Below, one piece after another: positions 1 through 12,700 of a DNA stretch of 64,000 nt (position 1 is the first letter of the stretch; the number at the start of each line of letters is the position of its first letter). Under the pieces are notes generated by a model, which had not been told where the DNA came from, made no database searches, and saw only the letters and a list, made by a program, of their open reading frames with translations. The stretch lies in NCBI GenBank assembly GCA_963682175.1, contig OY821771.1, positions 41,126,201 through 41,190,200 of the forward strand. The letters run 5' to 3'. The stretch is from Triglochin maritima. Lineage: Eukaryota > Streptophyta > Magnoliopsida > Alismatales > Juncaginaceae. A program made the position numbers and the translations under genes.

Positions 1-351
1 ACCTAACTTTATGGTAAGATTTGGTTCACATCGGAGATAAGATTTGAGTGGAATTTAGCTTCGGTTGTTACCAAATCCGACTCAAATACGAATCAGATTT
101 AAACTGAACTTTACCAGAAAATTAGGTTTACGAGTGTTGTACGCAAACATACAGGTCGAAACATAGATTGAGGTCGTGTAAGTTAGCTTGGGCCCAAATT
201 TCTTTACAAATAACAAAAAATTAAACTCATGTCGAGAATGATAGGGTGAGATTACTTGTTCAGTTGTTTTTACTTCAAATAGTGTTGTGGTCACGATAGT
301 GTCTAGTTTGGTTGGTCGTAATCTATTTCGTTCGGCGTGATTAAAGATGAT
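1..351. other. No gene recognised
   Basis: AT-rich sequence with only a short minus-strand open frame that resembles nothing I recognise. No RNA gene or repeat end was found before the hAT MITE. Confidence 0.5.
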
Positions 352-359
352 GTCCAAAC

Positions 360-598
360 TAGGGGTAAGCAACAACATGTCCGGTTTTTGGACCGGACCG
401 ATCGGTTTAGGTTTCGGTCCGGACCGGATCCAACTGGTCCGGTCTTCGGTCCGGGATCCTAAGTCAATTCGGTTCTGGTCCGGACCGGTCTGAATTTTTT
501 TATATTTAACTTTTAAGGTAAAAAAAATGGTTTTGGTTTCCGGACCAAACCCGATCCGGTTCCGGTCCAGTCCAGGTCGGACCGGTTGCTCAAACCTA
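360..598. mobile_element. hAT-type MITE, 239 bp
   Basis: A short non-autonomous DNA element. The ends form imperfect inverted repeats (TAGGGGTAAGCAAC on the left; TAGGTTTGAGCAAC read inward from the right). They are flanked by a perfect 8-bp direct repeat GTCCAAAC at 352-359 and 599-606. An 8-bp duplication with a TAGGGG-type terminus is the signature of hAT transposition. The interior is filled with GGTCCGGACC-like palindromes that could fold into hairpins. It has no coding capacity, so it would have been mobilised by a hAT transposase elsewhere. Confidence 0.88.
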
Positions 599-606
599 GT
601 CCAAAC

Positions 607-945
607 CCGGGAGGCTACAAAAAATTGACTAAAGATTCACATAACGTTTTACTAACACTATCGAATAGAAATGCAAATTAGTAAACAATTAAGAAATACA
701 AATTAGGGAACCAAATTGTTTAGAGAAAACACTGACTGGCATATTTCGCAAAGAAGAAGTTGTTCGGAAACCCGAATGTTGTACTTCACACGTCAGTTAT
801 GAATGGAGAAAAAAATAAATCATGCAACTGACATTTTGTAACTATAATTCTGAAAACACACAACATACCAAACCAAAACTCTTCCTACATTTTTTCAACT
901 AATTACAAGAAACAACATAAAACACTACAATCAATCGCATGAAGA
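607..945. other. No gene recognised
   Basis: AT-rich interval between the MITE and the DUF247 remnant. It probably includes the old 3' flank of that gene. No signal was recognised. Confidence 0.5.
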
Positions 946-1735
946 TTACAAAAACCGGTGAACATTGACAAAGGTTTGAACGAACATAAGAGCAACAACA
1001 ACAAGCATTCCAATCACAACCTTCCCATCCATCTCATCTCCGACAAACCAACCGATCCACTTCCTCCGCATCGACCCTTTGTACCGTTCGACCTTAACGA
1101 ACAAATCCTCCAAGTTCTTATATCCACCGCTCACACGTTCTTCTCTGTTCTCAACCTGTTTATGGCAACTTTATCCAATTGTTTGAACCATATCTCTCTA
1201 GTGTTGTTGACCGCTCAGTCCATGAAGGCGCAGTACGTCGTGACGTGCCCTTTCGTATCTGGAAAGCACTGCTCAAACGCGATTAGGTTGCCAAAAAGCG
1301 AGGCACTGTAGTTGGAGATTTGCATCTGCGGTATCTCGATCGTGTCCTTCTTGAACGAAATGTCGAGGGAACTACTCCACTTGCTTGGCTTCTTCGGTTT
1401 GAACGTAATTCCCGCTCTGTTGAGATATTTGGAGATAGAATACGGTCGTCCGTTGATGAGCCCTCGCGTTTGTATCGAGATGGGAGGATCGAGAGGTAGT
1501 AGAGATGGAGAAGGTGATGGACTGTGAGCTCCGGTTTTGCGACGAACTCGTTGCTCTTCATCTCGATGACACGAGAGTAGCAACTCTGCGATTTTGCCTT
1601 AACTGACTTCATCGCCTCGAGGCACTGATTAAGTAGGCCCTCTAGGTCAGCCTCTTGGTAGCGGTTGCGGTGGAGGAGGAACCAAAGACACCTCCACTTG
1701 AACCCTTGCATTTCAGAGAATTGCGACTCACGTCG
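946..1735 (-). pseudogene. DUF247 (UPF0481) protein, decayed copy
   Basis: A remnant of a plant DUF247 membrane protein; the biochemical role of most of this family is unknown. Reading the minus strand from high to low coordinates, recognisable blocks appear in changing frames. First is a segment with EADLEGLLNQCLEAM and SCYSRVIEMKSNEFV. Next is LNRAGITFKPKK leading to a block containing SASLFGNLIAFEQC, the most diagnostic family motif. Then come a stop after FMD, a further stop, and finally the C-terminal part (SGGYKNLEDLFVKVERY) with the single membrane helix and end VVVALMFVQTFVNVHRFL. At least two in-frame stops and two frame changes separate the blocks, so it cannot make a full protein (family length about 400-500 residues; under 300 are represented here). 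Sequence up to about 2190 may hold more of the N-terminus, but I could not align it. Confidence 0.75.
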
Positions 1736-4445
1736 GCCATAATTGTAGTGGAACGGCCTGACAGAGACTGTTGTCGGGAGGTAGATTCTCGAGTTCGGTC
1801 TCCGGACGTCGGCCGGGACCTTGTAGATTGTGCAAAGCTCGCGGTCGGGTTTGTGTCTCGATCCTGACTCCTAGACTTTTTTCAACATGACATCAACTGT
1901 GCCTGCCTAAGCGTCGGATTCAAACTTGTTATTATCCTCGTCGTTTTCGGACGATTCCCAGGACCTCAGCCGACGGTACATGATGTCCGTCGACGCCACG
2001 ACGTACGTGGAAGTCGTCCGACTTCTTCTTGTACATGTTTGATTTGTGTCGCGGGGTTTAACTAGTTTTATCTTTAATTTGTTTTGTCTCGGGGGAAGTG
2101 GTTTAAATGTGTCGTGCACGTTGGAGCTGATTGGTGGTCGGTGTTGGACGAAAATATGAAAGTGGTGTTGCGCAGGTAGATCTAACATAATGATGTTTGG
2201 TGTTGAAGTGTTGTTTCCACACGCATAAGTGAAGATTTTATTAGCAAACTTCAGATTAAGTTGGGATTGATCGGTGGTTGATGTCTCCGAGGGTTACACG
2301 TTTGGATTATTGGATATCAATCATGCCGATTGATCGGGAGATACTTTTATTAAGGTTGGATTTACTGTTACCATTACTATTAGAGATATAGTTTTCTTCA
2401 ATAATTGATAGGGTTAATTTAACTTGAAGTGAGTTCCGTAACTGCATCTCACCGGTCACTGACTTATTATAAAGGTGGGGATTGAAGTCAGATCCATACC
2501 CAACCCAACCAGTTCTTAACCAAATGAGATATACTCTTTTTTGTAATTCGAGACTAACTATGGTAGTATGTTTTTGTTCATCCGCTTCATTTTAGCATTT
2601 ACACACAATGATAGTACTACTTGGGGCGTTAATATCTGTCAAAAAGCAAATTAAGAGAGTTATCCGTTTGATACAATTTCTTATAGATCAACACAAAAAA
2701 TATTATTTCGAAAATGAAAAAAGGAGGCGATAACCATAAATAACCCCCTCAAAATTTGATTTAGTAAAAACACTGACTTAAAATTAAAGTTGAAAAGTCA
2801 ATGCCTTGATCATTGAAGTTGAGAGAAGTTTATGATATTGAATTAATTCTCCCATTTTAACCAAGCATGACAAAAAGAAAAGTTAAATTTTAACAGAATT
2901 ACTAATCTGTGGTCCACAAAAATGTCACCAATTTTGTGAATGATCAAACTGGTACATGCCTAACAATGTGAGCCTTTCCATGCCCCCACGATCGAATGTG
3001 TACTATATAATTTCAAAGTGGAAGCACATTCATATTACCGGGTCTTTTGCTTGGGAAATCGGTCAGAAAAAGGAGGTTCGTTTTATTTTTTTATACGAAT
3101 GATGTTTTTATACTTCTTTCAATCCAAAAAATAATAGTAAAACATTGATGTTGATGGTTATGGCCGAACAGCCCGGGTGTGGTGTGGTCGGAAATGGATG
3201 GGAAAATGTATCTGATATAGATCCTTAATCATAGTCCATAAGTGCAGTGCCGACCTCAATTGGCTCCAATATACGAGGCACATAATAATCAAAGCTAACA
3301 AACTACTACCGATAATAACTCAAATTAGGAAGCACCACAAGGTCATAAGCCCTAAACAGAGCACTAATGTAGCAAGCAGCCAAGCACACAAGCACAGTTA
3401 TAGGCTACAATCGGATACTGTGAACTGTTGTAAACAGCAGATTAACAGCGTGGCATAAACACACAATACGATTTAGATTTTAGATGTAAGCATAAATATG
3501 TTAACCAAGACTAACAATATAATTCAAATTAAGCCGAATAAAGACGTGTTGAATAAAGAAAAAACTTCTTTCTTGAAAGTTGAAATGCAACTTATTCGGA
3601 TCTTCCTACCCGATTAGCGTCGGAACGCGATTACCCGCTAAGAATCCATCACCCGCCAATAATCCAACCCTTCGCCATGGCAGTAAGGTGAGTTCTGTTG
3701 TAATTTCCACGCACGCTTCTGCTTCCAAATTTGCATGTAATGGTTGACATAGTGACATTTCTTTTCGTTTTTGTGTTTCAGTTTTCTTATAAATATCTAT
3801 TTTGGTCGAACAGATAATTGTTTATACTTTGCGCGTTGATGTTGTCATCAGGAATAAATTCCTAGAATTAACTACATGAATAGTCAATATTTGGAAACAA
3901 CAAACCGTACTTGTAGCATACAAGAATATTTGGAAAACAGATGAAAATTCGGTCCAACCCAGCTTAAACCCTCTTCAATCGCCTTCTGAAACCAGTTTTT
4001 TGTTTGATGATGTCATGCTGATGTGATCATCGGTTGAACTTGAGACATTCCCATTCGATGCTTTGTTTAATTTCTGAAACACGTTCCCAGTTAACAAAAA
4101 CGACAGGGGAAAAAAATACCCTTTGATGCTAAATAATTTCCCCATGAGAGATTTTGTTTCCGGAATATGAAAAGTCTCAATGTATTTTGGTTTCAGCAGA
4201 GATCCAACCAGGAACCACAATGAGACCCATGTTTTTGTGACATACATGTAGCCGTGTACCTTTGACCTTTCTTAGGATCATATTGGATAACAATTAACAA
4301 GCCCTTCTCAGAATAGTTAAAGAGTAAATTAGTGTTTCTTCCAGTATGTGCCATGACTGTTCTCTAAAGAGTTGTTTCTTATGACTTGCTTCTCTGTCTT
4401 ATTTGTGTTTTGGTTTTACTTGCACACAAGATTGAATTTACAATT
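1736..4445. other. Long interval without a supported gene
   Basis: Two weak hints only. At 3677-3687 an ATG in good context (GCCATGG) is followed after 11 coding bases by a donor-like GTGAGT, which could be an orphan first exon on the plus strand. At 3975-4247 a 90-codon minus-strand frame exists but matches no family I know. Otherwise AT-rich intergenic sequence. Confidence 0.4.
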
Positions 4446-4698
4446 TTATGTGCCCATTTCCTAAATGTGTATGTGTTTAATTAGCATTCCATTCCACTGG
4501 CATGTATTTCTAAGGTATAACACTGGTAGCCAAGGCCCAAGAAAATAGTACATATGCAAAAATATTTCAATTCACACAATTAAAGCATAAGCATATGTAT
4601 TATTTATGGTACAAGTTAATCAGCCAAATAAGAAGGCTGCTATCTAGTTGGACACAATATATACACATCCATCCACACTTTCCGTTTCATCCAGCAAC
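4446..4698. repeat. Unit 1 of a host tandem duplication
   Basis: This stretch (containing TTTCTAAGGTATAACACTGG and ending GGCAACTGA-like) is clearly similar to 7490-7718. After removal of the inserted transposons, the sequence that follows unit 1 (5502-5574, then 7464-7490) matches the sequence that follows unit 2 (22878-22979). The original state was therefore a tandem duplication of roughly 330 bp lying at the 3' end of the gene that stops at 22970. Three transposons have since split it. Confidence 0.7.
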
Positions 4699-4701
4699 TG
4701 A

Positions 4702-5498
4702 GAGCATAAATAACAGCGCCCGGGCTATCCCCGGGCGCCCTGCACTTTCTCTCTGCCACGTCAGCTTCTCTCTGCCACATCAGCTCACCCAACCTACCCA
4801 AAAAATACTCTTACCCATGCCCGGACTACCCCACCCACCCTACATTCTCTTTCCTCCACATCATTTCTTAATTAAACATTTTAATTTTCACACAACATTC
4901 AACAAATTACATTTTATATAATTCTAATAACATTAGTATTCTATTTTAACTCGAAAATCGAAATATTGTTTATAATTACTGCTAAATCACGAAATTATTA
5001 TTAAATATTACGGAGCCACTTCAGTGGAAGCATGATTAAAGTGCACGCATGATATTAGACCATACTATTAAACCACCTCAATAGGTCGTTCGAGGGTCTC
5101 GCTCACCGGTGAGCGAGCGGCATTCCACCTCGCCGGTGAGGTGGCGGGGTGGCAAGGGGGCAGCCTCCCCTGGAAATTTTTTAGATTTTGAAATTGTTGG
5201 TTCTGGAAATTTCTTAATTTTCATCACTTACAAAAAATTATTACCCCTCATTTATAACAAATACCCAATCCATTAATAAAAAAACATCCACTAAATAATT
5301 AAAATTAAAAAAAAAATCGACGAATAGGGGGGACACGTGCCCCACCAGAGGGGCGCCCGGGCGCCAAATCAGGTGCTCCGGCACCCGATTGCCCACCCGG
5401 GCGGGCGCCCCGGGCGCCCGCCTGACAGGCACCCTCCCCGTTAAAGGGAGGGCGCCCGGGTCGGGCGCGAGGGCGCGCCCGACCCATTAAGGGTGCCC
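4702..5498. mobile_element. Tourist-like (PIF/Harbinger) MITE, about 800 bp
   Basis: A non-coding element with left end GAGCATAAATAACAG and right end reading inward GGGCACCCTTAATGG, flanked by TGA at 4699-4701 and 5499-5501. Subterminal sequence (TTTCTCTCTGCCACGTCAGC) matches the MITE at 37420-37944 and, inverted, the end near 31650-31785. They are therefore one family. The interior carries GC-rich palindromes (GCTCACCGGTGAGC near 5101; GGGCGCCC near 5350-5480). The 3-bp TGA duplication departs by one base from the usual TTA/TAA of this superfamily. Comparison with the duplicated host sequence supports the insertion point. Confidence 0.7.
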
Positions 5499-5501
5499 TG
5501 A

Positions 5502-5574
5502 TGGAGCCAAAGACACTACATTTATCACGGTAAAATCAAATAAATTAACAATTATTAACATGTAATTCGCAAAG
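5502..5574. repeat. Host duplication, unit 1 continued
   Basis: Contains ACTACATTTATCAC and AACATGTAATTC. It is nearly the same as 22884-22945, just downstream of the gene ending at 22970. It ends with CAAAG, the target duplication of the solo LTR that follows. Confidence 0.7.
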
Positions 5575-7458
5575 TGTAACGTCCCGAAAACAACGGAAAA
5601 TTTAAACAATAATAAAGACCGTCAACAGTCAACACCGGGCACGTCACGGGAAACAAACCAACATATATAATATAAATATGATCCACGTGGAAGTCAAATA
5701 TACAAACTGACTGTGATTACAACAAAATACTATACAATATGTAATCACCTCAAAAGGAAGAGACTGACAACTACATGATCGAATCCCGGGGGCACTCTCC
5801 TCAGTCACCACCTCGACGCTAATGCGACTCGCTACCTGAAATGAAAACAATTGAAACATGCCCGAGTTCCTTGCAGGAACCCCGTATGCCAAACCTCCTA
5901 AAATACAAAAATGAAATAAAGACAATGCAATGCACATGATCATCCACCTCAGGCCCACAATAATGCCCCTCTCCGCCTCCGCGGTACTGAACCACTCCTG
6001 CCACCACAAGGGTCAAGTCAGTCCATCGCTGCCTCACATGGGTCAGTCAGCATCACTGCTCCCCAAGAGTGCAGAAAGGAACCCTGGTACTACGCCGCCA
6101 TCCCAGGAGCGAGTCAGCCCGCCGAATACACAACTCGGGTCAGACGACAGCCGCTGCTCCCCCAAGAGCCGCCAGACGCGCACCCTGCCAGAACATCCTC
6201 GGCCTACCGACAAACCCCAGCAAACAGCCCAAGGTTTACGGCACTCATCTCTCACACCCCGCTCGATATGAGAGGCCAACAATAATACGCCCTCGTCGAA
6301 GGTAAAATCTGCCGCTCTCAAGGTCGGTAATCGACCGTCGCCTCGGAGCCGGTAGTCGACCTATACTCGATGGCTCGCGTGTGGATAAATCCACCAACCT
6401 GCGGCAGATCGGTCGACCGTTACAAGCATACCGGTCGATCGGTCTTCCACACAGTACTCGGTACTGTACAAACAAGTGTATCGGTCGAACCACGCCAACC
6501 GAATTACCGATCCATCGGTCGAACAAAAGTCATCTAGCGGTCTACCATTTGGATGGTCTACGCTATACAATATTTATATACCCGACCGGTCGAACCAAGG
6601 GGTCGTTCAACCGATAACAGGGATTTCAGCATTTTGCCCAATTCATATTCGGTCGACCGGAACTGAAATACAGTTCGACCGAAACGTCACAGGCACTTTA
6701 CTGCTTAATTAAATGCTCAGTCGGTCGACCGAAAGTTAAAGAGCGGTCGACCGTTTTGATGGTCAAAGCTCCCAATCGACTTAGGATCGAATAGATCGGT
6801 CGAACAAGGTTAAGGGCGTTCGACCGTTTAATAAGTCAAAAACCCCAAACCGACCTATTCTCATTGTTTCGGTCGACCGGCTAAGTGGACCCGTTCGACC
6901 GATAACAGCATTAAACCCTTTTTCCCGCACAAATCTGGCATAACGGTTGACCGTCCTCAGACATCGTTCGACCGTTCGCGGGTGCAAATCAATATAATAA
7001 TAGGATCGGTCGACTGCCCACAGGCACCGGTCGACCGATCATCGTCTTCAACCTCTGATCAGGTTGAAATCCGACGGGGAATTCGACACCAACGTCGATC
7101 CCCAACACTCACAAAGCTTAAGTGAGTTATATTGAAGACTTGACATACCTTATTGAAGCTCGTGGATGCCTCCCAAGATTTGGCAAACTCAACCTCACTT
7201 CTTCTTCTTCTCCTCTTCTTCTTCTCCTCTCCAAAACTCCTATCTCACTCTCTGCTTGTTCAACTGAGGAAAAACGTTTTAGATAAAATCTTATCTCACT
7301 ATATATACATACTTTAACTAACCACCTCTAAAGCTTCCAACCATAACAAGCCACCTCATCTTCCCATCTTTATCTCCTCACATCTAAGTAGTATGCTTAA
7401 TTAGGGTTAATTAGGTTTAGTTTAGTTAATTAAGGTGTTTTAGATTTAGGTTATTACA
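5575..7458 (-). mobile_element. Solo LTR of the Ty3/gypsy family, 1,884 bp
   Basis: A single LTR of the same family as the tandem array at 7724-22872, but clearly diverged from it. On the plus strand it starts TGTAACGTCCCG and ends GGTTATTACA; the element reads on the minus strand. The 5-bp target duplication CAAAG is intact at 5570-5574 and 7459-7463. A solo LTR with a perfect duplication is the product of recombination between the two LTRs of a full element. It retains the paired CGGTCGACCG motif array at about 6410-7050 in degraded form. Confidence 0.92.
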
Positions 7459-7463
7459 CAAAG

Positions 7464-7718
7464 TGTCACAAAGATGTTCCTTTCTCCTTCATAGACCATT
7501 TCCTGACTGTGTAAGTGTTTACGTTGGCATTTATTTCTAAGGTATGAACACTGGCAGCCAAGAAAAAACTACATCTGCATTAATATTTCAATTCACACAA
7601 TTAAAGCATAATCACATGTATTATATGGTACAAGTGAATCAGTCGAAAAAGAAGGCTACTACATAATTGGAGACAATATATACACATCTAACTACACTTC
7701 ACTTCTTATCTGGCAACT
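7464..7718. repeat. Unit 2 of the host tandem duplication
   Basis: The first 27 bases (GATGTTCCTTTCTCCTTCATAGACC) match the 3' end of the gene at 22958-22979. From about 7490 on, the sequence matches 4446-4698. Its end, GGCAACTGACAG, carries the GACAG target duplicated by the gypsy array. Confidence 0.7.
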
Positions 7719-7723
7719 GACAG

Positions 7724-9696
7724 TGTAACGTACCCGAAAACAGCGGAAAATTTAAACAATAACAAAGACCGTCAATGGTCAACACTGGGCACGTCACGGG
7801 AATAAACCAACATATATATATATATAAACTATATCAGGTACAGACCCACGTGGAAGTCAACTATACATACTATACCGACTGACTGGGATTACAACAAAAA
7901 CTATACAACATGTAATCACCTCAAAAAAAAGAAGACAACTACAGGATCCGATCTCGGGGGCACCGTCCTCGGTCACCACCTCAAACTCTAACCCTGCTCG
8001 CTACCTGAAATGCAAACAACAAACATGCCTGAGTTCCCTGCAGGAACCCCGTATACCAAACCTCCTAAAATATAAAAAGGAATTAAAGACAATGCAATGC
8101 TATGCACATGATCATCCGCCTCGGGCCCACAATAATGCCCTCACCGCCTCCGCGGCACTGAACCACTCCTGTCACTAGGGTCAAGTCAGTCCACCGCTGC
8201 CTCACAAGGGTCAGTCGACACCACTGCTCCCCAAAACGTGCAGGAAGGAACCCCCGGTACACGCCGCACCCAAGGAGCGAGTCAGCCCGCCGAATACACA
8301 ACTCGGGTCAGACGACAGCCACTGCTCCCCCAAGAGTCGCCTAGCGCGCACCCTGCCGGAACATCCTCGGCCTACCGCTAAACCCTCGCAAACAGCCCAA
8401 GGTTCACGGTACACATCCCTCACACCCCGCTCGGTAAGAGAGGAAAAAGTACAACAATAATACGCCTTCGTCGAAGGTGAAATCCGTAGCTCTCAAAGCC
8501 GGTAATCGACCGTCGCCTCGGAGCCGGTAGTCGACCTGACATCGACGGATCGCGTGTGGATAAATCCACCAACCTGTGGCAGATCGGTCGACCGCTACAA
8601 GCACACCGGTCGACCGGTCCCCCACACAGTACACAGTACTGTGCAAACAATTCTACCGGTCGAACCACGCCAACCGAATTACCGACCAATCGGTCGAACA
8701 AAAGTCATCTAGCGGTCGACCGTTTGGAAGGTCTGCGCTATACAATTTTATATAATATATATATCCGACCGGTCGAACCAAGGGGCCGTTCGACCGATAA
8801 CAGGACTTTCAATATTTCGCCCAAGTCTCGTTCGGTCGACCGGAACTGAAATACAGTTCGACCGAATCAACACAAGCACTCTACCGCTTAATTAAATGCT
8901 CAGTCGGTCGACCGAGAGTTAAAGAGCGGTCGACCGTTTTGATGGTCAAAGCTCCCAACCGACTTAGCATCGAATGGATCGGTCGAACAAGGTAAGGACG
9001 TTCGACCGTTTAATAAGTCAAAATCCCCAACCGACCCATTCTCATCGTTATTCGGTCGACCGGCTAAGTGGTCCCGTTCGACCGATAACAGTAAAATCCC
9101 CTTTTTCCCGCACAATCTGGTATAACGGTCGACCGTCTAACGACATCGTTCGACCGTTCGCGGGTAAACAACAATATAATAATAGGATCGGTCGACTGCC
9201 CACAGGCACCGGTCGACCGATCGTCGTCTTCAACCTCTGAATTGGTTGAATTCCGACGGGGAATTCGACACCAACGTCGATCCCCAACACTCACAAGGCA
9301 CAAGTGAGTTATAATGAAGATTTGGCATACCTTTTTGACGGTTGAAGAAGCCTCCCAAGCTTGAGTCACTTCACTCCTCTTCTTCTTCCTTCTTCTCCTT
9401 CTTCTCCTCTTCTTCTACTTCACCTCCTTCTTCTTCTCCGACGTTCACCTCCTCTCACTCTCTGATAACAAGCAATGATGAAAGAAACGACCAAACCCTT
9501 ATCTCTTAACAACATCACCTTAAATAGCCAAATCCACCTACACCTCATCCAATCACACTTAACCTAAAACTCAACCAACCAAAGCCATCCACCTCAACCT
9601 CCACATGTCCAACACCTCCACCTCTCCATGCAGGATTAATTAGGGTTAATTAGGTTTAGGTTTAGTTAATTAAGATGTTTAGTTTAGGTTATTACA
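7724..9696 (-). repeat. LTR 1 of the gypsy array (3' LTR of copy 1)
   Basis: Runs TGTAACGTAC...GGTTATTACA on the plus strand, with inverted TGTAA/TTACA termini. On the element's own strand it begins with CCTAAAC-rich sequence resembling telobox elements. It contains the ordered CGGTCGACCG array at 8585-9219. Small open frames inside it are not genes. Confidence 0.93.
8585..9219. repeat. Ordered array of CGGTCGACCG palindromes
   Basis: Nineteen motifs start at 8585, 8607, 8657, 8691, 8713, 8770, 8787, 8833, 8855, 8905, 8927, 8980, 8999, 9053, 9075, 9126, 9147, 9189 and 9210. About half are perfect palindromes. The others are one-sided variants (CGGTCGAAC or CGTTCGACC). Most form pairs 17-22 bp apart, and the pairs repeat every 63-79 bp. 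The same array lies in LTR 2 (15173-15807) and LTR 3 (21761-22395). The sequences between motifs are not repeats of one another, so this is spaced sites rather than a simple satellite. Function unknown. Confidence 0.85.
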
Positions 9697-9715
9697 ATCT
9701 ACCCTCCTTAAAAGA
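9697..9715 (-). other. Polypurine tract of gypsy copy 1
   Basis: Immediately inside LTR 1, the element strand reads TCTTTTAAGGAGGGTAGAT. This purine-rich tract would prime plus-strand DNA synthesis. An identical tract lies at 16285-16303 in copy 2. Confidence 0.75.
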
Positions 9716-9745
9716 ATTTCGCCCGCGAAATTCGAAATAACTGAC

Positions 9746-12700
9746 TTACCGGAATAACTCTGGATACTGCTTCCTGACATCCTCCTCGATCTCCCAGGTA
9801 GCCTCTCTAACACTGTGATGCTGCCACCTGACCTTCACCATAGGAATCGCTCTCCTCCTGAGCTGATGTATCATCTGATCCACGATCTCAACTGGTCTCT
9901 CATCTAATGACAAATCCTGCTGGATCTCCGGTACTGATATCTCTATCACATGAGCTGGATCGGCCACGTACTTCCTCAACATAGAAACATGGAAGACGTT
10001 GTGAAGTCCTGCGAACTGTGGTGGTAGTGCAATCCTATATGCCACCTCACCGACCCGATCCAATATCTCAAAAGGTCCGACATACCTCGGACTCAGCTTC
10101 CCCTTCTTCCCGAATCTCATCACCCCTCTGGAAGGCGAGATCTTCAGGAAGACATGATCTCCTACATCAAAAGTCAGCTCACGTCTCCGCGTATCAGCAT
10201 AACTCTTCTGCCTGCTCTGCGCCGTAGCTAGTCGTCTCCGAATCACGTCGACCTTCTCTGAATACAACTGGATAATGTCAGGTCCAACTAGCTGTCTCTC
10301 GCCCACATCACTCCAGCATACCGGCGATCTACACGGTCTCCCGTATAATGCCTCATAGGGTGCCATCCCAATACTCGAGTGGTAGCTGTTGTTGTAGGCG
10401 AACTCGATCAACGGCAAATGCTCATCCCAATGTCCTGCCCAGTCAAGTGTACACGCTCTCAGCATGTCCTCCAATGTCTGTATCGTCCGCTCTGACTGGC
10501 CATCTGTCTGTGGGTGGAAAGCTGTGCTAAACTTCAGACGTGTCCCCAGTGCTCTGTGTAGACTCTCCCAAAATCTCGAAGTGAATCTGGGATCTCTGTC
10601 TGAAATAATACTGACTGGTACGCCATGAAGTCTGACAATCTCCTCAATATATAACTTAGCTAGACCCTCCAGAGCAAGAGTGGTCTTAATAGCTAAGAAA
10701 TGCGCCGACTTGGTCAGTCGATCGACTATAACCCAAATCGCATCGTGGAATCTCCGTGTCTTCGGTAGCCCCGTAACAAAATCCATCGTCACGTGCTCCC
10801 ACTTCCACTCGGGCAACTCAATCCTCTGCATCTGTCCTGCTGGTCTCTGGTGCTCGATCTTCACCTGCTGACAGACCAAACACCTCGACACGAAGTCTGC
10901 AACGTCCTTCTTCATACCTCGCCACCAGAAGTTCCGCTGCAGGTCTTTGTACATCTTGGTGCTCCCTGGATGAATGGAATATCTCGATCTGTGTGCCTCC
11001 TCCATGATATCATGTCTCAGGTCCTCTGTCTTCGGCACCCAGATACGATCTCTGAATCTCAGACCTCCGTCCACTCCAACTCTGAAATCTGACCCATCTC
11101 TGGCAGCTAACTGTAACAAACTGCTCAACTCCTCATCTGTAGTCTGAGCATGAATCACTGCTGATACTGTCTGAGGCTCTACTCTCAATCCGGCAATCAC
11201 TGCGCCCTCAGAGCTATCAGCAAATGGCCTCCACTCTGCCAAGGACTCTAGCAGTCTCCACTCCTGAATGCATAGGCCTGCTACTGATACCTCCACCTTC
11301 CGGCTCAAAGCGTCTGCAACCGTGTTCGCCTTCCCCGGATGGTAAGAGATAGTGAAGTCATAGTCCTTAATGAACTCAAGCCATCTGCGCTGCCTCATGT
11401 TCAGCTCCTTCTGCGAGAACAGGTACTTCAGACTCTGATGATCTGTAAACACCTCGAACTGCTCGCCATAAAGATAGTGTCTCCAGGTCTTCAGTGCGTG
11501 AACCACTGCTGCTAACTCCAAATCATGTGTCGGGTAATTCCTCTCATGGACCTTCAGCTGTCTGGATGCGTACGCGATCACCCTCCCGTGCTGCATAAGT
11601 ACACATCCTAAGCCAATACCTGAAGCGTCGCTATAAATCACGAATCCACCCGTGCCACTCGGCAATGATAAAACTGGTGCTGTGGTCAACAGTCTCTTCA
11701 GCTCCTGAAAGCTGTCCTCACACTTCTGCGACCAAACAAAAGTGACTCCCTTCTGCGTCAGAGCCGTCAGTGGTGCTGCCAATCTCGAGAAGTCTTTGAT
11801 GAAGCGACGGTAATAACCCGCCAGTCCAACAAAGCTCCTAATCTCCGTCACGCTCGTAGGGGTCCTCCACTGTGTCACCGCCTCTACCTTCGCCGGATCC
11901 ACTGATATCCCCTCTGCCGATACAATGTGTCCGAGGAATGCCACTCTGTCCAACCAAAACTCACACTTTGAGAACTTAGCATATAACTGCTGAGCCCTCA
12001 AGATGCTGAGTACAATCCTCAGATGCTCTCTGTGCTGCTCCACATCTGGTGAATAGATCAAGATGTCATCCACGAAGACAATCACAAATATATCAATATA
12101 CTGCCTGAACGTCCGGTGCATCAGATCCATGAATGCTGCCGGAGCATTCGTCAATCCAAATGGCATCACCAAGAACTCATAGTGTCCATATCTCGTCCTG
12201 AAGGCTGTCTTCTGGATGTCCTCATCTCGGATCCTCAACTGGTGATATCCTGAACGCAGGTCAATCTTCGAGAAAACCTTCGCTGACTGCAGCTGGTCAA
12301 AGAGGTCCTCAATCCTAGGTAAGGGATACCTATTCTTCACCGTCACCTGGTTCAGCATCCTGTAGTCTATGCACATCCTCAAGGATCCGTCCTTCTTCTT
12401 CACAAACAAAACTGGTGCACCCCAAGGCGAGACGCTCGGTCTGATAAATCCAGAGTCCATCAACTCCTGCAACTGCTTCTTCAACTCTGTCAACTCAGCA
12501 GGTGCCATCCGGTATGGAGCCTTCGACTGTGGTGTAGTGCCAGCTACCAACTCAATGCCGAACTCCAACTCTCGGTGTGGTGGTAAACCTGGAATCTCCG
12601 CTGGAAAAACATCCGCGAACTCCTGCACCACCTCAATGTCCTCTAGCCTCTGGGACTCTGCCTCCGCAACTACAAGTGTCGCCAGAAATGCTGCACATCC

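Noticed and set aside
8585..9219. CRISPR-like appearance of regularly spaced repeats
   Set aside because: The repeat is only 10 bp and palindromic, the spacing alternates between two lengths, and it lies in a plant LTR with no cas genes.
8083..9369. Many short open frames inside each gypsy LTR, repeated in every copy
   Set aside because: They overlap on both strands, carry no domain features and result from the palindromic motif array; an LTR does not normally encode proteins.
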